The position numbers were made by a program, and so were the translations under genes. The notes below the pieces were generated by a model. That model searched no databases and had not been told where the DNA came from. It worked only from the letters and a program-made list of their open reading frames with translations. From NCBI GenBank assembly GCA_035461305.1, contig DATHVN010000086.1:1-33642 (forward strand): a DNA stretch of 33,642 bases, read 5' to 3'. The stretch's first letter is position 1; the number at the start of each line of letters is the position of its first letter. The stretch is from Euzebyales bacterium (GTDB lineage: Bacteria; Actinomycetota; Nitriliruptoria; Euzebyales; JAHELV01). Shown here in pieces: positions 7,346-15,249 of the stretch.

Positions 7346-8245
7346 GATGACCTCGCAGGAGACCCGCAGCGCACTCAGGTGGCCCGTCACGCCAACGTGA
7401 TCGCCAGCAAGGCGCGCCGCACGTCGTTCGGCGGTGTGTCCATCCCGACGGTACAACGAGTGCGCGCATCCTCCGTGACCACGGCGAGCAGATCACGGTC
7501 ATCGAAGGTCGCCGCGATGTGAGCCCGGGGTGGACGCCGGACACCGGCCGGCCTCGCTGTGGTGGCCGCAGACGCGCCCGTTCACTGCAGCGGGCCCCTT
7601 CGTCAGCCCTCCCAGGCGGGCGGCGTCGTCGACAGGATCGCCGATTCCGGTTTGGCGAGTTCGTGACGGTCGAGCAGGCCCGCCGGACGGACCCCCGACG
7701 CGTTCGCCGCCCCGGAACGCGACGTCGTCGCGACGGTCGTGCCCGATCCGCCGGTGCGAACGTCGGCGGTTCGTGTGCTGGACTGCGAGGACCCACGGTT
7801 CGCGATGGCCGGACAGCCGGTCGGACAACCCCAGCACCTCGACGGTGCCGCACTGTCCGCCGACGCGCACCCGCTCACCGGTGCGCAGCCGCGCTGTTGC
7901 GTTGCCGCAGCCCACGACTGCCGGGATCCGGAGCTCGCGGGCGACGATACCTCGAGCTCGTCGACCTCCTCGGGGAGGCGCCCGAACGCCTGCTCGCTGG
8001 TCTGCCGCAGCGATGGGCCGAGACCGAACGCGGTGCCCACCGCCATCACGACACTCAGGTTCAGATGGAACGGGTCCGCCGATGTTGCCGGAGAGGCGGT
8101 GGGCCTGCTCGCGCTCCTGGCCTGGTGTGCCGTCGGGATCGTGGTCGGCGTCCGGGCGCTGGTCCGGGCGGGCATGACCCAGGCGGCGAGATCATCGCCT
8201 GGCGTCGTCGCCCGCAGCTGCGTGCCGTGAGTAAGGTGGCCGTTC
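7346..8245. other. Gene-poor, apparently decayed region
   Basis: About 900 bases with no intact gene. Besides the PEP-utilising fragment, the minus strand has a protein-like tail ending at a TGA (7387-7389): AATFDDRDLLAVVTEDAR, then VGMDTPPNDVRRALLAITLA. It is in a frame with no start that I can find, and I do not recognise it. The plus strand has a membrane-like stretch at 8098-8172 (LLALLAWCAVGIVVGV). The 3' end holds AAGGTGG (about 8232-8238), the ribosome binding site of the next gene. Confidence 0.4.
7800..7951 (-). pseudogene. PEP-utilising enzyme mobile-domain fragment
   Basis: The minus strand reads IVARELRIPAVVGCGNATAR, then LRTGERVRV and CGTVEVLG. This is the C-terminal end of the swivelling phosphohistidine domain of PEP synthase/pyruvate phosphate dikinase-type enzymes. 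The catalytic His segment that should precede it (GG..SHxA) is not in this frame, and no other part of the roughly 800-residue enzyme is present. It is a remnant only, lying between the DUF385 gene and the hydroxyproline module. Confidence 0.6.
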
Positions 8246-9265
8246 ATGTGTGCGTCGTCCCCGCTACCGCCCGTCACGACCACCGACTACCACACGGCAG
8301 GCGAGCCGTTCCGCATCGTCACGGGTGGGGTTCCGCCATTGGAGGGTGCCGACGTCGCCGCGCGCCGGGCCTACGCCGCCCAGCACCTGGACCATGTGCG
8401 TCAGCTGCTGGTCAACGAGCCTCGGGGCCACGCTGACATGTACGGCTGCTTCGTCACCGAGCCAGACGACGCGGACGGCGACCTGGGTGTGGTGTTCTTC
8501 CACAACGCCGGGTACTCGACCGCGTGTGGTCACGGCACGATCGCCCTGGTCACGTGGGCGCTCGAGAACGGGGTCGTGCCGGTCACCGGAGCCCGGACCA
8601 CGGTCGTGGTCGACGCGCCGTCAGGTCGGCTGACCGCCACTGCGGCGCTCGACGGCGACCGGGTGTCGGCGGTCAGCTTCGTCAACGTGCCGTCGTTCGT
8701 CGCCGATCCAGCGCTGCCGGTCGCGGTGAACGGGTCGGAGGTCACGGTCGGGCTGGCGTTCGGCGGTGCGTTCTATGCGGTGCTCGATGCCGCCGACGTC
8801 GGGTGCGGCGTCGTCGTCGGCGACCTGCCGCGGCTGATCGATCTGGGGCGGCGGATCAAGGCGACGATCGCAGCGGCCCACGACGTCGTGCACCCGACGG
8901 CCTCCAACCTGCGCGACGTCTACGGGGTGATCTTCACCGACGACACGCGCGCGCAGGACGGTGTGCTGCGTCAGCGCAACGTGGCGATCTTCGCCGACGG
9001 TGAGGTCGACCGCTCGCCGACCGGCAGCGGCGTGTCGGCCCGCCTCGCCCTGTTGGACGCCAGCGGTGCGCTGCCGCGGGGCGCGGATCTGGTCACGACC
9101 GGCATCGCAGGACTGGCGTTCCTCGGCCGGGTGCTGAGCGACGCCGAGGTCGGGGGCGTGCCCGCTGTGGTCACCGAGGTGACCGGCGCCGCTCACCGCA
9201 CCGGCACCCACACGTTCGTGCTCGACCCGGACGATCCGCTCGGCACGGGGTTCCTGCTGCGATGA
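8246..9265 (+). CDS. Proline racemase-family protein, probable trans-3-hydroxy-L-proline dehydratase
   Basis: A 339-residue proline racemase-fold enzyme. The first catalytic motif is STACGHGT with Cys94. The second is DRSPTGSGVSAR, where the racemase/epimerase Cys is replaced by Thr259. A Cys/Thr pair is the signature of trans-3-hydroxy-L-proline dehydratases, which convert the substrate to delta1-pyrroline-2-carboxylate; Cys/Cys pairs are found in proline racemases and 4-hydroxyproline epimerases. The next gene encodes the reductase that would act on that product, which strongly supports the assignment. The ATG at 8246 follows AAGGTGG at 7 bases. The stop overlaps the next start (ATGA), so the two genes are translationally coupled. 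No transporter or regulator for hydroxyproline is visible. Confidence 0.88.
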   Translation: MCASSPLPPVTTTDYHTAGEPFRIVTGGVPPLEGADVAARRAYAAQHLDHVRQLLVNEPRGHADMYGCFVTEPDDADGDLGVVFFHNAGYSTACGHGTIALVTWALENGVVPVTGARTTVVVDAPSGRLTATAALDGDRVSAVSFVNVPSFVADPALPVAVNGSEVTVGLAFGGAFYAVLDAADVGCGVVVGDLPRLIDLGRRIKATIAAAHDVVHPTASNLRDVYGVIFTDDTRAQDGVLRQRNVAIFADGEVDRSPTGSGVSARLALLDASGALPRGADLVTTGIAGLAFLGRVLSDAEVGGVPAVVTEVTGAAHRTGTHTFVLDPDDPLGTGFLLR

Positions 9266-10194
9266 GCTCGCCGCCCTGGATCACTGCGGACGACCTCGCC
9301 GCCCTGGTCCCGATGCCGGCCGCGATCGACGCGCTCGCGGCCGCGTTCGCCAGCGGAGACGGCCTGGACGGTCCTGCCCGTGCGCATCATGCGGTGCCCG
9401 ACGGTGACCTACTGCTGATGCCGGCGGCCTCAGCGGCCGGCATCGGGGTCAAGCTCGTGACCGTGACCCCGGCCAACCCGGCACGCGACCTGCCGCTGAT
9501 CCACGGTGTGTACGTGCTGTTCGCTCCCGGCACACATGCGCCGGCCGCGCTGATCGACGGTGGTGCGATGACCGGGCTGCGGACCGCGGCGGTGTCGGGC
9601 CTGGCCACCCGCCACCTGGCCCGTGCCGACTGCCGACACCTGGTGGTCATCGGTGCCGGCATCCAGGGCCGCGCCCACGTCAGGGCCATGAGGGCCGTGC
9701 GTCCGATCGAACGCGTCACGGTGGCATCACGCTCCGACGGCCCGGCGCGGCGTCTGGTCGCCGATCTGCGCGCATCCGGCGTCGAGGCGACCCACGGTGG
9801 GCCCGACGCGATCGAAACGGCTGACGTCGTGTGCACCTGCACCACCAGCGACACGCCGGTCGTCGCTGGCGACCGGCTGCCCGTGGGCGTGCATGTCAAC
9901 GCGGTCGGTGCCTACCGTCCCGACGCCCGTGAGCTGGACACCGCGACGATGGTGCGGGGCCGCATCGTGGTGGAGCAGCGCGCGGCGGCGCTGGCCGAGG
10001 CCGGTGACCTGTGCATCCCGATCGCGAACCAGGACCTGACGCCGGAGGCCATCGTCGCCGACCTCGCCGAGGTGGTCGCGGGCGCCGGGGTACGGCGCGG
10101 TGACGAAGACGTGACCGTGTTCAAGTCGGTCGGTCTGGCGATCGAGGACCTCGCGATCGCCGCTGCCGCACTGCGCGCCCGCGGCGCAAGCTAG
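9262..10194 (+). CDS. Ornithine cyclodeaminase/mu-crystallin family, probable delta1-pyrroline-2-carboxylate reductase
   Basis: A 310-residue NAD(P)-binding protein of the ornithine cyclodeaminase/mu-crystallin family. Lys64 (IGVKLVTVTP) and the DGGAMTGLRTAA motif (99-110, Arg107) match the substrate-binding region. The Rossmann loop is GAGIQGRAH (131-139). In trans-3-hydroxyproline catabolism such a protein reduces delta1-pyrroline-2-carboxylate to L-proline. The ATGA overlap with the upstream dehydratase makes this the likely role rather than ornithine cyclodeamination, which cannot be formally excluded. Ends at a TAG just before a strong inverted repeat. Confidence 0.87.
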   Translation: MSSPPWITADDLAALVPMPAAIDALAAAFASGDGLDGPARAHHAVPDGDLLLMPAASAAGIGVKLVTVTPANPARDLPLIHGVYVLFAPGTHAPAALIDGGAMTGLRTAAVSGLATRHLARADCRHLVVIGAGIQGRAHVRAMRAVRPIERVTVASRSDGPARRLVADLRASGVEATHGGPDAIETADVVCTCTTSDTPVVAGDRLPVGVHVNAVGAYRPDARELDTATMVRGRIVVEQRAAALAEAGDLCIPIANQDLTPEAIVADLAEVVAGAGVRRGDEDVTVFKSVGLAIEDLAIAAAALRARGAS

Positions 10195-10196
10195 TC

Positions 10197-10229
10197 AGGT
10201 GGGCCGTGTCGAACGGGCACTGCCCACCT
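10197..10229. terminator. Bidirectional terminator hairpin
   Basis: AGGTGGGC (10197-10204) pairs exactly with GCCCACCT (10222-10229). GTG/CAC pairs extend the stem after one mismatch, leaving a loop of about 9 bases. It fills the 33-base gap between two convergent stop codons (10194 and 10228), so it probably terminates both transcripts. No U-tract. Confidence 0.6.
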
Positions 10230-11631
10230 AGTCCTCGACGACGTGGTGCCTGAACCGCTTCCGGGCGGCCGCCCATGCGGCGGGGTCGGGCGCACCGTCG
10301 GGCCCGAGCGCGTCGGCGGCCGCCCATGCCATCGCCAGGGCGTGGTGAGAGTTGTCATGCACGAACAGACCGTTGCGGCCGTACGTGGTCACGTCAGGAA
10401 GGTGTCCCACCCACCGGTCGAGCAGGTCGAGGTGCGCGGCGAAGCCGCGGTCGTAGATCGGATACGCGCTGGGCAGCCGTCGGACGACCACGTCGAGTGG
10501 GGCGTCGTCGGGCAGACCGGCACTCCGCAACGTGGCATGGACCATGGCGGCGAGCTCGGCGTCGGACGCGCGCCACACCTTGTCGCCGCGGGCGCAGGGC
10601 ACCTCGGCGCACAGCACGGTCCGGTCATCGGGGTCACCGGCGTCGTTGGATCCGGGGTGGCCCGCGCGGTAGTTCTTCGGTTCGGAGATCCGTGTCACGG
10701 GCGTCCACCGTTCCGGCAGGTAGTGTGCGTCGAACGGGGTGTGCCGATCGCGGCCCATGACCAGGTAGACCAGCACCATCGCCCGTGTGCGCAACCGTGC
10801 CGCCGCGGCGAGCACGTCGTCGGGTGCCGTCGGTCGCAGCAGCCGCACGAGCACGGGCAGCGGGACCGTGCTGTACAGGTGCCGGCCGCGCACCGCTCCA
10901 CCGTCTTCGAGTCGCACGACGGGCGCCTCGCCGTCGCGGTCGACCGCCACGGCTGTCCGTCCGAGGGTGATCGTCGCACCTCGCGCGGTCGCCGCGGCGG
11001 CCAGGGCCTCCCACAGCTGGCCGAACCCGCGCCGTGGGTAGAGGAACGTCCGTGCCTCGGGGTCCCGGCCGGCGAGCACACGACGGATCAACGCCGTCGG
11101 TGTCGCCGCCGCGATCCGGCGGCGTGCCTGCTCACCGCTGATCTCCCCCGGATCAATGCCCCACAGCTTCCACGCGTAGGGCTCGTAGAACCGCGCTGCC
11201 ATCGTGGGACCGAGGCCCGCGCGCACGATCTCTGAGTACGTGTCGGCCTGCGGCCGACGTGCCCATGAGGTCAGCGACTCGATCGCGGCGCAGATCCCGA
11301 AGCCTCGTGGCAGGTGGCGGATTGTCGCGACCGGCGTCAGGGGGAAGGGCAGCCAGCGGCCGGCCAGCCGGATGCGACCACGACGGAGGCGTCGTTGCAG
11401 ATCGTCACCCAGCAGGTCCTGAAGGTCGCTGAGGATCTCCGGGGCGATGGCGCGGTGCAGCCTGTGGCTGCCATGGTCCACTCGGACTCCTGCGACGTTG
11501 AAACTGCCCGCCGCGCCTCCGACGCGGTCCTCGCGTTCGATCACGGTGACGTCGTGGCCGGCGCCGGCCGCACGGAAGGCGAGCCCGAGACCAGCCGGGC
11601 CCGCGCCGAGCACGATGATGCCGTCGCTCAC
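10228..11631 (-). CDS. FAD-dependent oxidoreductase (amine oxidase/protoporphyrinogen oxidase/UGM-like fold)
   Basis: A 467-residue flavoprotein. The N-terminal FAD loop is IIVLGAGPAGLGLAFRAA followed by the acidic VIEREDRVGG. VDHGSHRLHR and RRGRIRLAGRWLPFPL resemble the FAD-containing amine oxidase/protoporphyrinogen oxidase clan, including UDP-galactopyranose mutase-like proteins. The C-terminal region (NGLFVHDNSHHALAMAWAAAD) lies where the second FAD contact is expected. I start at the GTG at 11631, whose GTGA overlaps the upstream stop and which follows GAGG at 8 bases; an ATG at 11679 would overlap that gene by 52 bases. Coupling to a flippase-like glycosyltransferase suggests work on a polyprenyl- or sugar-linked substrate, which is inference. 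Confidence 0.8.
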   Translation of the reverse strand: MSDGIIVLGAGPAGLGLAFRAAGAGHDVTVIEREDRVGGAAGSFNVAGVRVDHGSHRLHRAIAPEILSDLQDLLGDDLQRRLRRGRIRLAGRWLPFPLTPVATIRHLPRGFGICAAIESLTSWARRPQADTYSEIVRAGLGPTMAARFYEPYAWKLWGIDPGEISGEQARRRIAAATPTALIRRVLAGRDPEARTFLYPRRGFGQLWEALAAAATARGATITLGRTAVAVDRDGEAPVVRLEDGGAVRGRHLYSTVPLPVLVRLLRPTAPDDVLAAAARLRTRAMVLVYLVMGRDRHTPFDAHYLPERWTPVTRISEPKNYRAGHPGSNDAGDPDDRTVLCAEVPCARGDKVWRASDAELAAMVHATLRSAGLPDDAPLDVVVRRLPSAYPIYDRGFAAHLDLLDRWVGHLPDVTTYGRNGLFVHDNSHHALAMAWAAADALGPDGAPDPAAWAAARKRFRHHVVED

Positions 11632-13319
11632 CTCGCGGACCTCGTTGCGGGATGCGGCGGGTGACCCTCGGCTTGCCACAGCGAGACGACGTCGGTGTTG
11701 AGTTGGTGATGGATGGCGGGGATGACGGCCGCGAGGTACCGGCCCAGCCGGACGAACGAGCGGCCGGTCTCGCGGAAGCGGTAGCTGACCGGCACCTCGG
11801 CGTAGCGTGCGTCCCGCGCCAGCAGATCGATGGTCAGCACTTGGGCGTAGTTGAAGTCGTGGACGATCCGCGCCTGCTGCGCGGCCAGCCGTGACAACGC
11901 ACGGTAGCCGCTCTGACCGTCAGTGATGGGCGTTCGGGTCACGAAGCGCAACGCCAGGGTCAGGACCCGGTTGCCCAGGCGACGGTGCGGCAGCATCCGC
12001 CCGATCGTTCCCGCGAAACGCGATCCCACGACGTAGTCGGCCGCACCGTCGAGGATCGGGGCGACGAGCGATGGCAGTTCCTCGGGGGCGTACTCACCGT
12101 CGGCGTCGCAGAACGCGACCGCCACCGCGCCGCGCGCGACCGCCTCGTCGAGCCCACGCCGCACGGCGGCGCCCAGCCCCCGGTTGCGAGCCGACGCGAT
12201 GACCTCTGCCCCTGCGGCACGCGCGCGCTCGGCGGTGCGGTCGGTGGAGCCGTCGTCGATCACCAGGCAGCGGACCGGGTGCCCCGCGATCAGGTCGGGC
12301 GTGCGACCGACGACGTCGGCGACCGTGGCCTCCTCGTCGTGCGCGGGAAGGAACAGCACGATCGGGGCGTCGGCCGCAGCGGCCGGTCGCGACGCGGTCG
12401 TCGCCGCCGGTCGCCGCGGCGCCAGCTGCAGCCGACCGACCAGCGACGGCGACGGCACGACCGCGGCGACAGCGCCCGCCAGGAGGGCGTAGGCGGTCTT
12501 GATCGCGTGCGCGGTGACGGCGATTGCGAGGCCCGTAGCGGGTGCGATGCCGACGGCGACGAGCGCACCGGTCGCGGCCGCCTCGTAGGTGCCCACCCCG
12601 GCCGGGGCGACGGCGACGACCTGGGCGGCGACGGCGATGGCGGTCACGAGCACCGCGTGGGCGACGGTGATCGGGGCGCCGGCCCACGCTGCCGCCTGGT
12701 GCACGACGACGGCTTCGAGCATCCAGGACGCGATCACGAGCAGGAGCGCGATCGGGCCCGCGGCGTGGACGTCGTCGTGACGGCGCCGTCGACGCGACGA
12801 CCACCGACCGGCGATCACGACCGCGAGCATCGCGAGGGCCAGCAGCAGGGGCCCCCAGGCACCCAGGACGTCCACTGCCAGGCCGGGTCCGAGCACGAGC
12901 GCGAGCACACAGATCGACAGCAGGTCGGCCGCGCGCATGGCCACCGTCGACGCTAGGGCTGCGGGCGCGGCGATGCCGGCGCGACGGGTCACGCTGGTGA
13001 CTCGGAGCACCTCACCGAGGCGCAATGGGAGGAGGTGGTTGGCACCCAGCGACACGTGCAGTGCCGCGATCGCATGGTGCGGTGAGAGCCCCGGCAGGGC
13101 GCGACACCACGCGACGGCGCGCAGCACGAACGCGGCACCGTAGACCGCAACCACCACGAGCAGCGCGACCGGGTGGTCAACGACCGACGCCGTGACACGG
13201 CGCAGCGCCGCGCCGTCGACGGTGTGGACGATGATGATGGTGGTCCCGGCGACCAGCCCGGCGGCCAGCCACCACGCGGTGGCACCGAGGCGTCGCCGGA
13301 TGGCGGTGATCGCGGTCAT
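11628..13319 (-). CDS. Fusion: LPG-synthase/flippase-like membrane domain plus GT2 glycosyltransferase
   Basis: A 563-residue two-domain protein. Residues about 15-300 carry roughly eight transmembrane helices with motifs of the lysylphosphatidylglycerol synthase TM/UPF0104 family (HLLPLRLGEVLRVTSV; VAPAGVGTYEAAATGAL). A linker rich in Pro, Ala and Thr follows. Residues about 325-545 form a DPM/DPG-type GT2 glycosyltransferase: PAHDEEATVADVV, VIDDGSTDRT, CDADGEYAPEEL, and the acceptor-region motif TDGQSGYRALSR. GT2 enzymes of this class transfer sugars onto polyprenyl phosphate. The fused membrane domain could place or translocate the product. The ATG at 13319 follows GAGG at 8 bases. It is the first gene of a two-gene operon. 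Confidence 0.88.
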   Translation of the reverse strand: MTAITAIRRRLGATAWWLAAGLVAGTTIIIVHTVDGAALRRVTASVVDHPVALLVVVAVYGAAFVLRAVAWCRALPGLSPHHAIAALHVSLGANHLLPLRLGEVLRVTSVTRRAGIAAPAALASTVAMRAADLLSICVLALVLGPGLAVDVLGAWGPLLLALAMLAVVIAGRWSSRRRRRHDDVHAAGPIALLLVIASWMLEAVVVHQAAAWAGAPITVAHAVLVTAIAVAAQVVAVAPAGVGTYEAAATGALVAVGIAPATGLAIAVTAHAIKTAYALLAGAVAAVVPSPSLVGRLQLAPRRPAATTASRPAAAADAPIVLFLPAHDEEATVADVVGRTPDLIAGHPVRCLVIDDGSTDRTAERARAAGAEVIASARNRGLGAAVRRGLDEAVARGAVAVAFCDADGEYAPEELPSLVAPILDGAADYVVGSRFAGTIGRMLPHRRLGNRVLTLALRFVTRTPITDGQSGYRALSRLAAQQARIVHDFNYAQVLTIDLLARDARYAEVPVSYRFRETGRSFVRLGRYLAAVIPAIHHQLNTDVVSLWQAEGHPPHPATRSAR

Positions 13320-13396
13320 CGAGTGTCCTCGTCTCCATCGGGATGGGCGTGCGGCCGTCTGACTGGCCCGTCCGTTGGCGGGCTGCTAGCCTCCGG

Positions 13397-13415
13397 CTGG
13401 CTGAGGCGAACCTAA
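13397..13415. promoter_or_regulatory. DtxR/IdeR-like box, weak
   Basis: On the minus strand TTAGGTTCGCCTCAGCCAG matches the DtxR/IdeR consensus TWAGGTWAGSCTWACCTWA at 14 of 19 positions; the left half is perfect and the right half degenerate. It lies in the divergent gap between the GT2-fusion gene (start 13319) and the polytopic glycosyltransferase gene (start near 13497). It could be an iron-responsive operator; chance matches in one half are possible. Confidence 0.35.
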
Positions 13416-13496
13416 CTTAACCCATTGCGGCCGGCGCCGTGGGCCGCACACCGGCGCCCCGGACGTCACCGGTGGTCGGGAGAGACGGAGCAGCGT

Positions 13497-14996
13497 GTGC
13501 GATGGCGCCGAGGACACGCCGACGACCGCGGCGCGCCACGTCGGCGCCTGGGCATGGCCATGGTGGTCGTGTGTCTGGTCGCGCTCGCCGCCGCGGCGGC
13601 CGGGATCCCGACGCGGGCCACATACGGCGCGCGCACGACAGCCGACGAGCCGCAGTACCTGCTGACCGCGCGCAGCCTGGCAGACGACGGCGATCTGGAC
13701 ATCAGCGACGAGCTCGAGTCCGGACGCTGGCGAGCGTTCCACGAGGCCGAGCTGCCGCAGCAGACCCGGCCCCTGCCGGGCGGCCGGCGGATCAGCCCCC
13801 ACGATCCGTTGCTGCCGGTGCTGCTGGCACCCGCCGTGGCGGCAGGTGGTTGGATCGCCGGAAAGTGGGCCCTTTCGTTGCTGGCGGGCGCGCTGGCGGC
13901 GCTGCTGGTGTGGACGTCCGTGGTGCGCCTGGCGGTTGCCACCCGCACCGCCGTGCTCGTGGTCGGTGTGCTGACCGCCTCGGTGCCGCTCGCCCCTTAC
14001 GGCAGCCAGATCTACCCGGAGCTGCCGGCGGCGGTGGCGGTGACCGCCGGAATCGCCGCACTGCTCGCGCCGCTCCGATGGACCGGGATCGTCACGGTCG
14101 CCATCGTCTGTTGCGCGCTCCCGTGGTTCGGCATCAAGTACACCCCGGTGGCGGGCGTCCTGGGTGTGGTCGCGGTCGCGCGCCTGTGGAGTGATCGCCG
14201 GCGGACGGCCGTGGCGACGCTGGTCGCTGGACTGACGCTCGCCGGTGTCGCGTACCTCGTGGCGCACCAGGTGCTCTGGACCGGCTGGACCGCGTACGCC
14301 AGCGCCGACCACTTCGTCGACAGCGGTGAGCTCGGCGTCATCGGGTTCTCCCCGGACTACGGCGCGCGCACCGTCCGGCTCGCGGCACTGCTGACAGAGC
14401 GCTCGTTCGGTATCGCCGCGTGGCAGCCGGCGTGGCTGCTCACCGTTCCTGCGCTGGGCGCGCTGATCCGTGCGCGGCCGCCGGGATGGGCTGTGCTGTC
14501 GTCGGTGCTCGCCGCGGGGTGGTGTACCGCGACGTTCGTCGCGCTCACGATCGCCGGCTGGTGGTTCCCTGGTAGGCAGGTCGTGGTCGTCCTCCCCGCG
14601 GCCGTCCTGACCCTGTGCTGGTGGCTCGATCGCCGTCGTGCCCAACGTGCCGCGTTCGGCGTGCTCGGCGCCCTCGGGATCGCGAGCTGGCTGTGGCTGG
14701 CGGTGGAAGCGTCGGGTGGCCGTCTGACGCTCGTCGTCGACCTGATGGGCACCACGAACCCGTGGTATCGGGCATGGCGTCTGGTCCTGCCCGACTTCCT
14801 CGACGTCACGACTGCGACCTGGGCGTTCCACGGGGCGTGGAGCGCCGTCCTCGTCGTACTGCTCGTCGCGGGATGGCGCTCGGCGGCCTCCGCACCGCCC
14901 GCGGTGTCAGGTGCCCGATCCGCTCGCAGAACCGGAACCCGATCCGGAGGCGGTGCCCGACCCGGACCCCGATCCCGACTCGGAGGCGGCGCCTGA
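13497..14996 (+). CDS. Polytopic membrane protein, GT39/PMT or ArnT-like glycosyltransferase
   Basis: About 499 residues with a positive N-terminus and then about 10-12 hydrophobic helices. The first periplasmic loop contains TADEPQYLLTARSLADDGDL, with an acidic pair after helix 1 in the position of the catalytic Asp/Glu of GT-C enzymes (GT39/ArnT). Those enzymes move sugars from polyprenyl-phosphate carriers. It faces the GT2 fusion, which could make such a carrier. The frame is open back to a TTG at 13425. I prefer the GTG at 13497 because GGAG ends 6 bases before it; ATGs at 13554 and 13560 are further options. The tail (from about residue 468) is low-complexity and lies antisense to the Ser-Gly repeat of the lipoprotein, so the true C-terminal sequence is uncertain. 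Confidence 0.72.
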   Translation: MRWRRGHADDRGAPRRRLGMAMVVVCLVALAAAAAGIPTRATYGARTTADEPQYLLTARSLADDGDLDISDELESGRWRAFHEAELPQQTRPLPGGRRISPHDPLLPVLLAPAVAAGGWIAGKWALSLLAGALAALLVWTSVVRLAVATRTAVLVVGVLTASVPLAPYGSQIYPELPAAVAVTAGIAALLAPLRWTGIVTVAIVCCALPWFGIKYTPVAGVLGVVAVARLWSDRRRTAVATLVAGLTLAGVAYLVAHQVLWTGWTAYASADHFVDSGELGVIGFSPDYGARTVRLAALLTERSFGIAAWQPAWLLTVPALGALIRARPPGWAVLSSVLAAGWCTATFVALTIAGWWFPGRQVVVVLPAAVLTLCWWLDRRRAQRAAFGVLGALGIASWLWLAVEASGGRLTLVVDLMGTTNPWYRAWRLVLPDFLDVTTATWAFHGAWSAVLVVLLVAGWRSAASAPPAVSGARSARRTGTRSGGGARPGPRSRLGGGA

Positions 14997-15149
14997 CCCG
15001 GAGGCCGACCCTGACCCGGAGCCCGAACCCGATCCCTCAGTGGAGAGGTTGCGGACCTCACCCTCGTTCGCCGCGCCGCACCCGCTGAGCATCACGACGA
15101 GGGCGATGGCACACACACCCGCCCGGGTCCTGGTCCTGATCATGATCAT
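14907..15149 (-). CDS. Small lipoprotein with Ser-Gly repeat tail
   Basis: An 80-residue protein. The N-terminus MIMIRTRTRAGVC leads into a hydrophobic core and a lipobox (VVMLSGC), so Cys24 should be lipidated after signal peptidase II cleavage. After a short acidic linker (ANEGEVRNLSTEG) the rest is nearly all Ser and Gly with a few Ala, Thr and Glu. The ATG at 15149 follows GGAG at 5 bases. A DtxR-like box lies 59 bases upstream of the start. The complementary strand is also open as an Asp-Pro-Glu-Pro repeat frame; the lipobox and ribosome binding site favour the minus strand. It converges on and overlaps the glycosyltransferase gene by about 90 bases. I know no family for it. Confidence 0.6.
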   Translation of the reverse strand: MIMIRTRTRAGVCAIALVVMLSGCGAANEGEVRNLSTEGSGSGSGSGSASGSGAASESGSGSGSGTASGSGSGSASGSGT

Positions 15150-15207
15150 CACGTCTCCGTTCGTGGCCGCGCCGTCGGTCATGCGTCGTGACCTCTGGGG
15201 CAAATAG

Positions 15208-15226
15208 TTTGGTTAGGGTAACCTCC
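15208..15226. promoter_or_regulatory. DtxR/IdeR-like box upstream of the lipoprotein
   Basis: TTTGGTTAGGGTAACCTCC matches TWAGGTWAGSCTWACCTWA at 15 of 19 positions. Its centre, GGTTA-GGG-TAACC, is a perfect inverted repeat. The site is about 60 bases upstream of the lipoprotein start on the minus strand, a fitting place for an operator of an iron-dependent repressor. Binding is inferred. Confidence 0.5.
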
Positions 15227-15249
15227 ATGGCGCCGGGGGCCAAATGAAG

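Noticed and set aside
13386-14831. A 481-codon minus-strand frame opposite the GT39-like gene
   Set aside because: Its composition is Arg/His/Gln/Asp-rich without motifs. The plus strand has a clean hydrophobic topology and a ribosome binding site.
14911-15207. A plus-strand Pro-Asp-Glu repeat protein with a C-terminal hydrophobic stretch
   Set aside because: It lacks a ribosome binding site and signal sequence. The opposite strand has a lipobox, a well-spaced GGAG and an upstream operator-like site.
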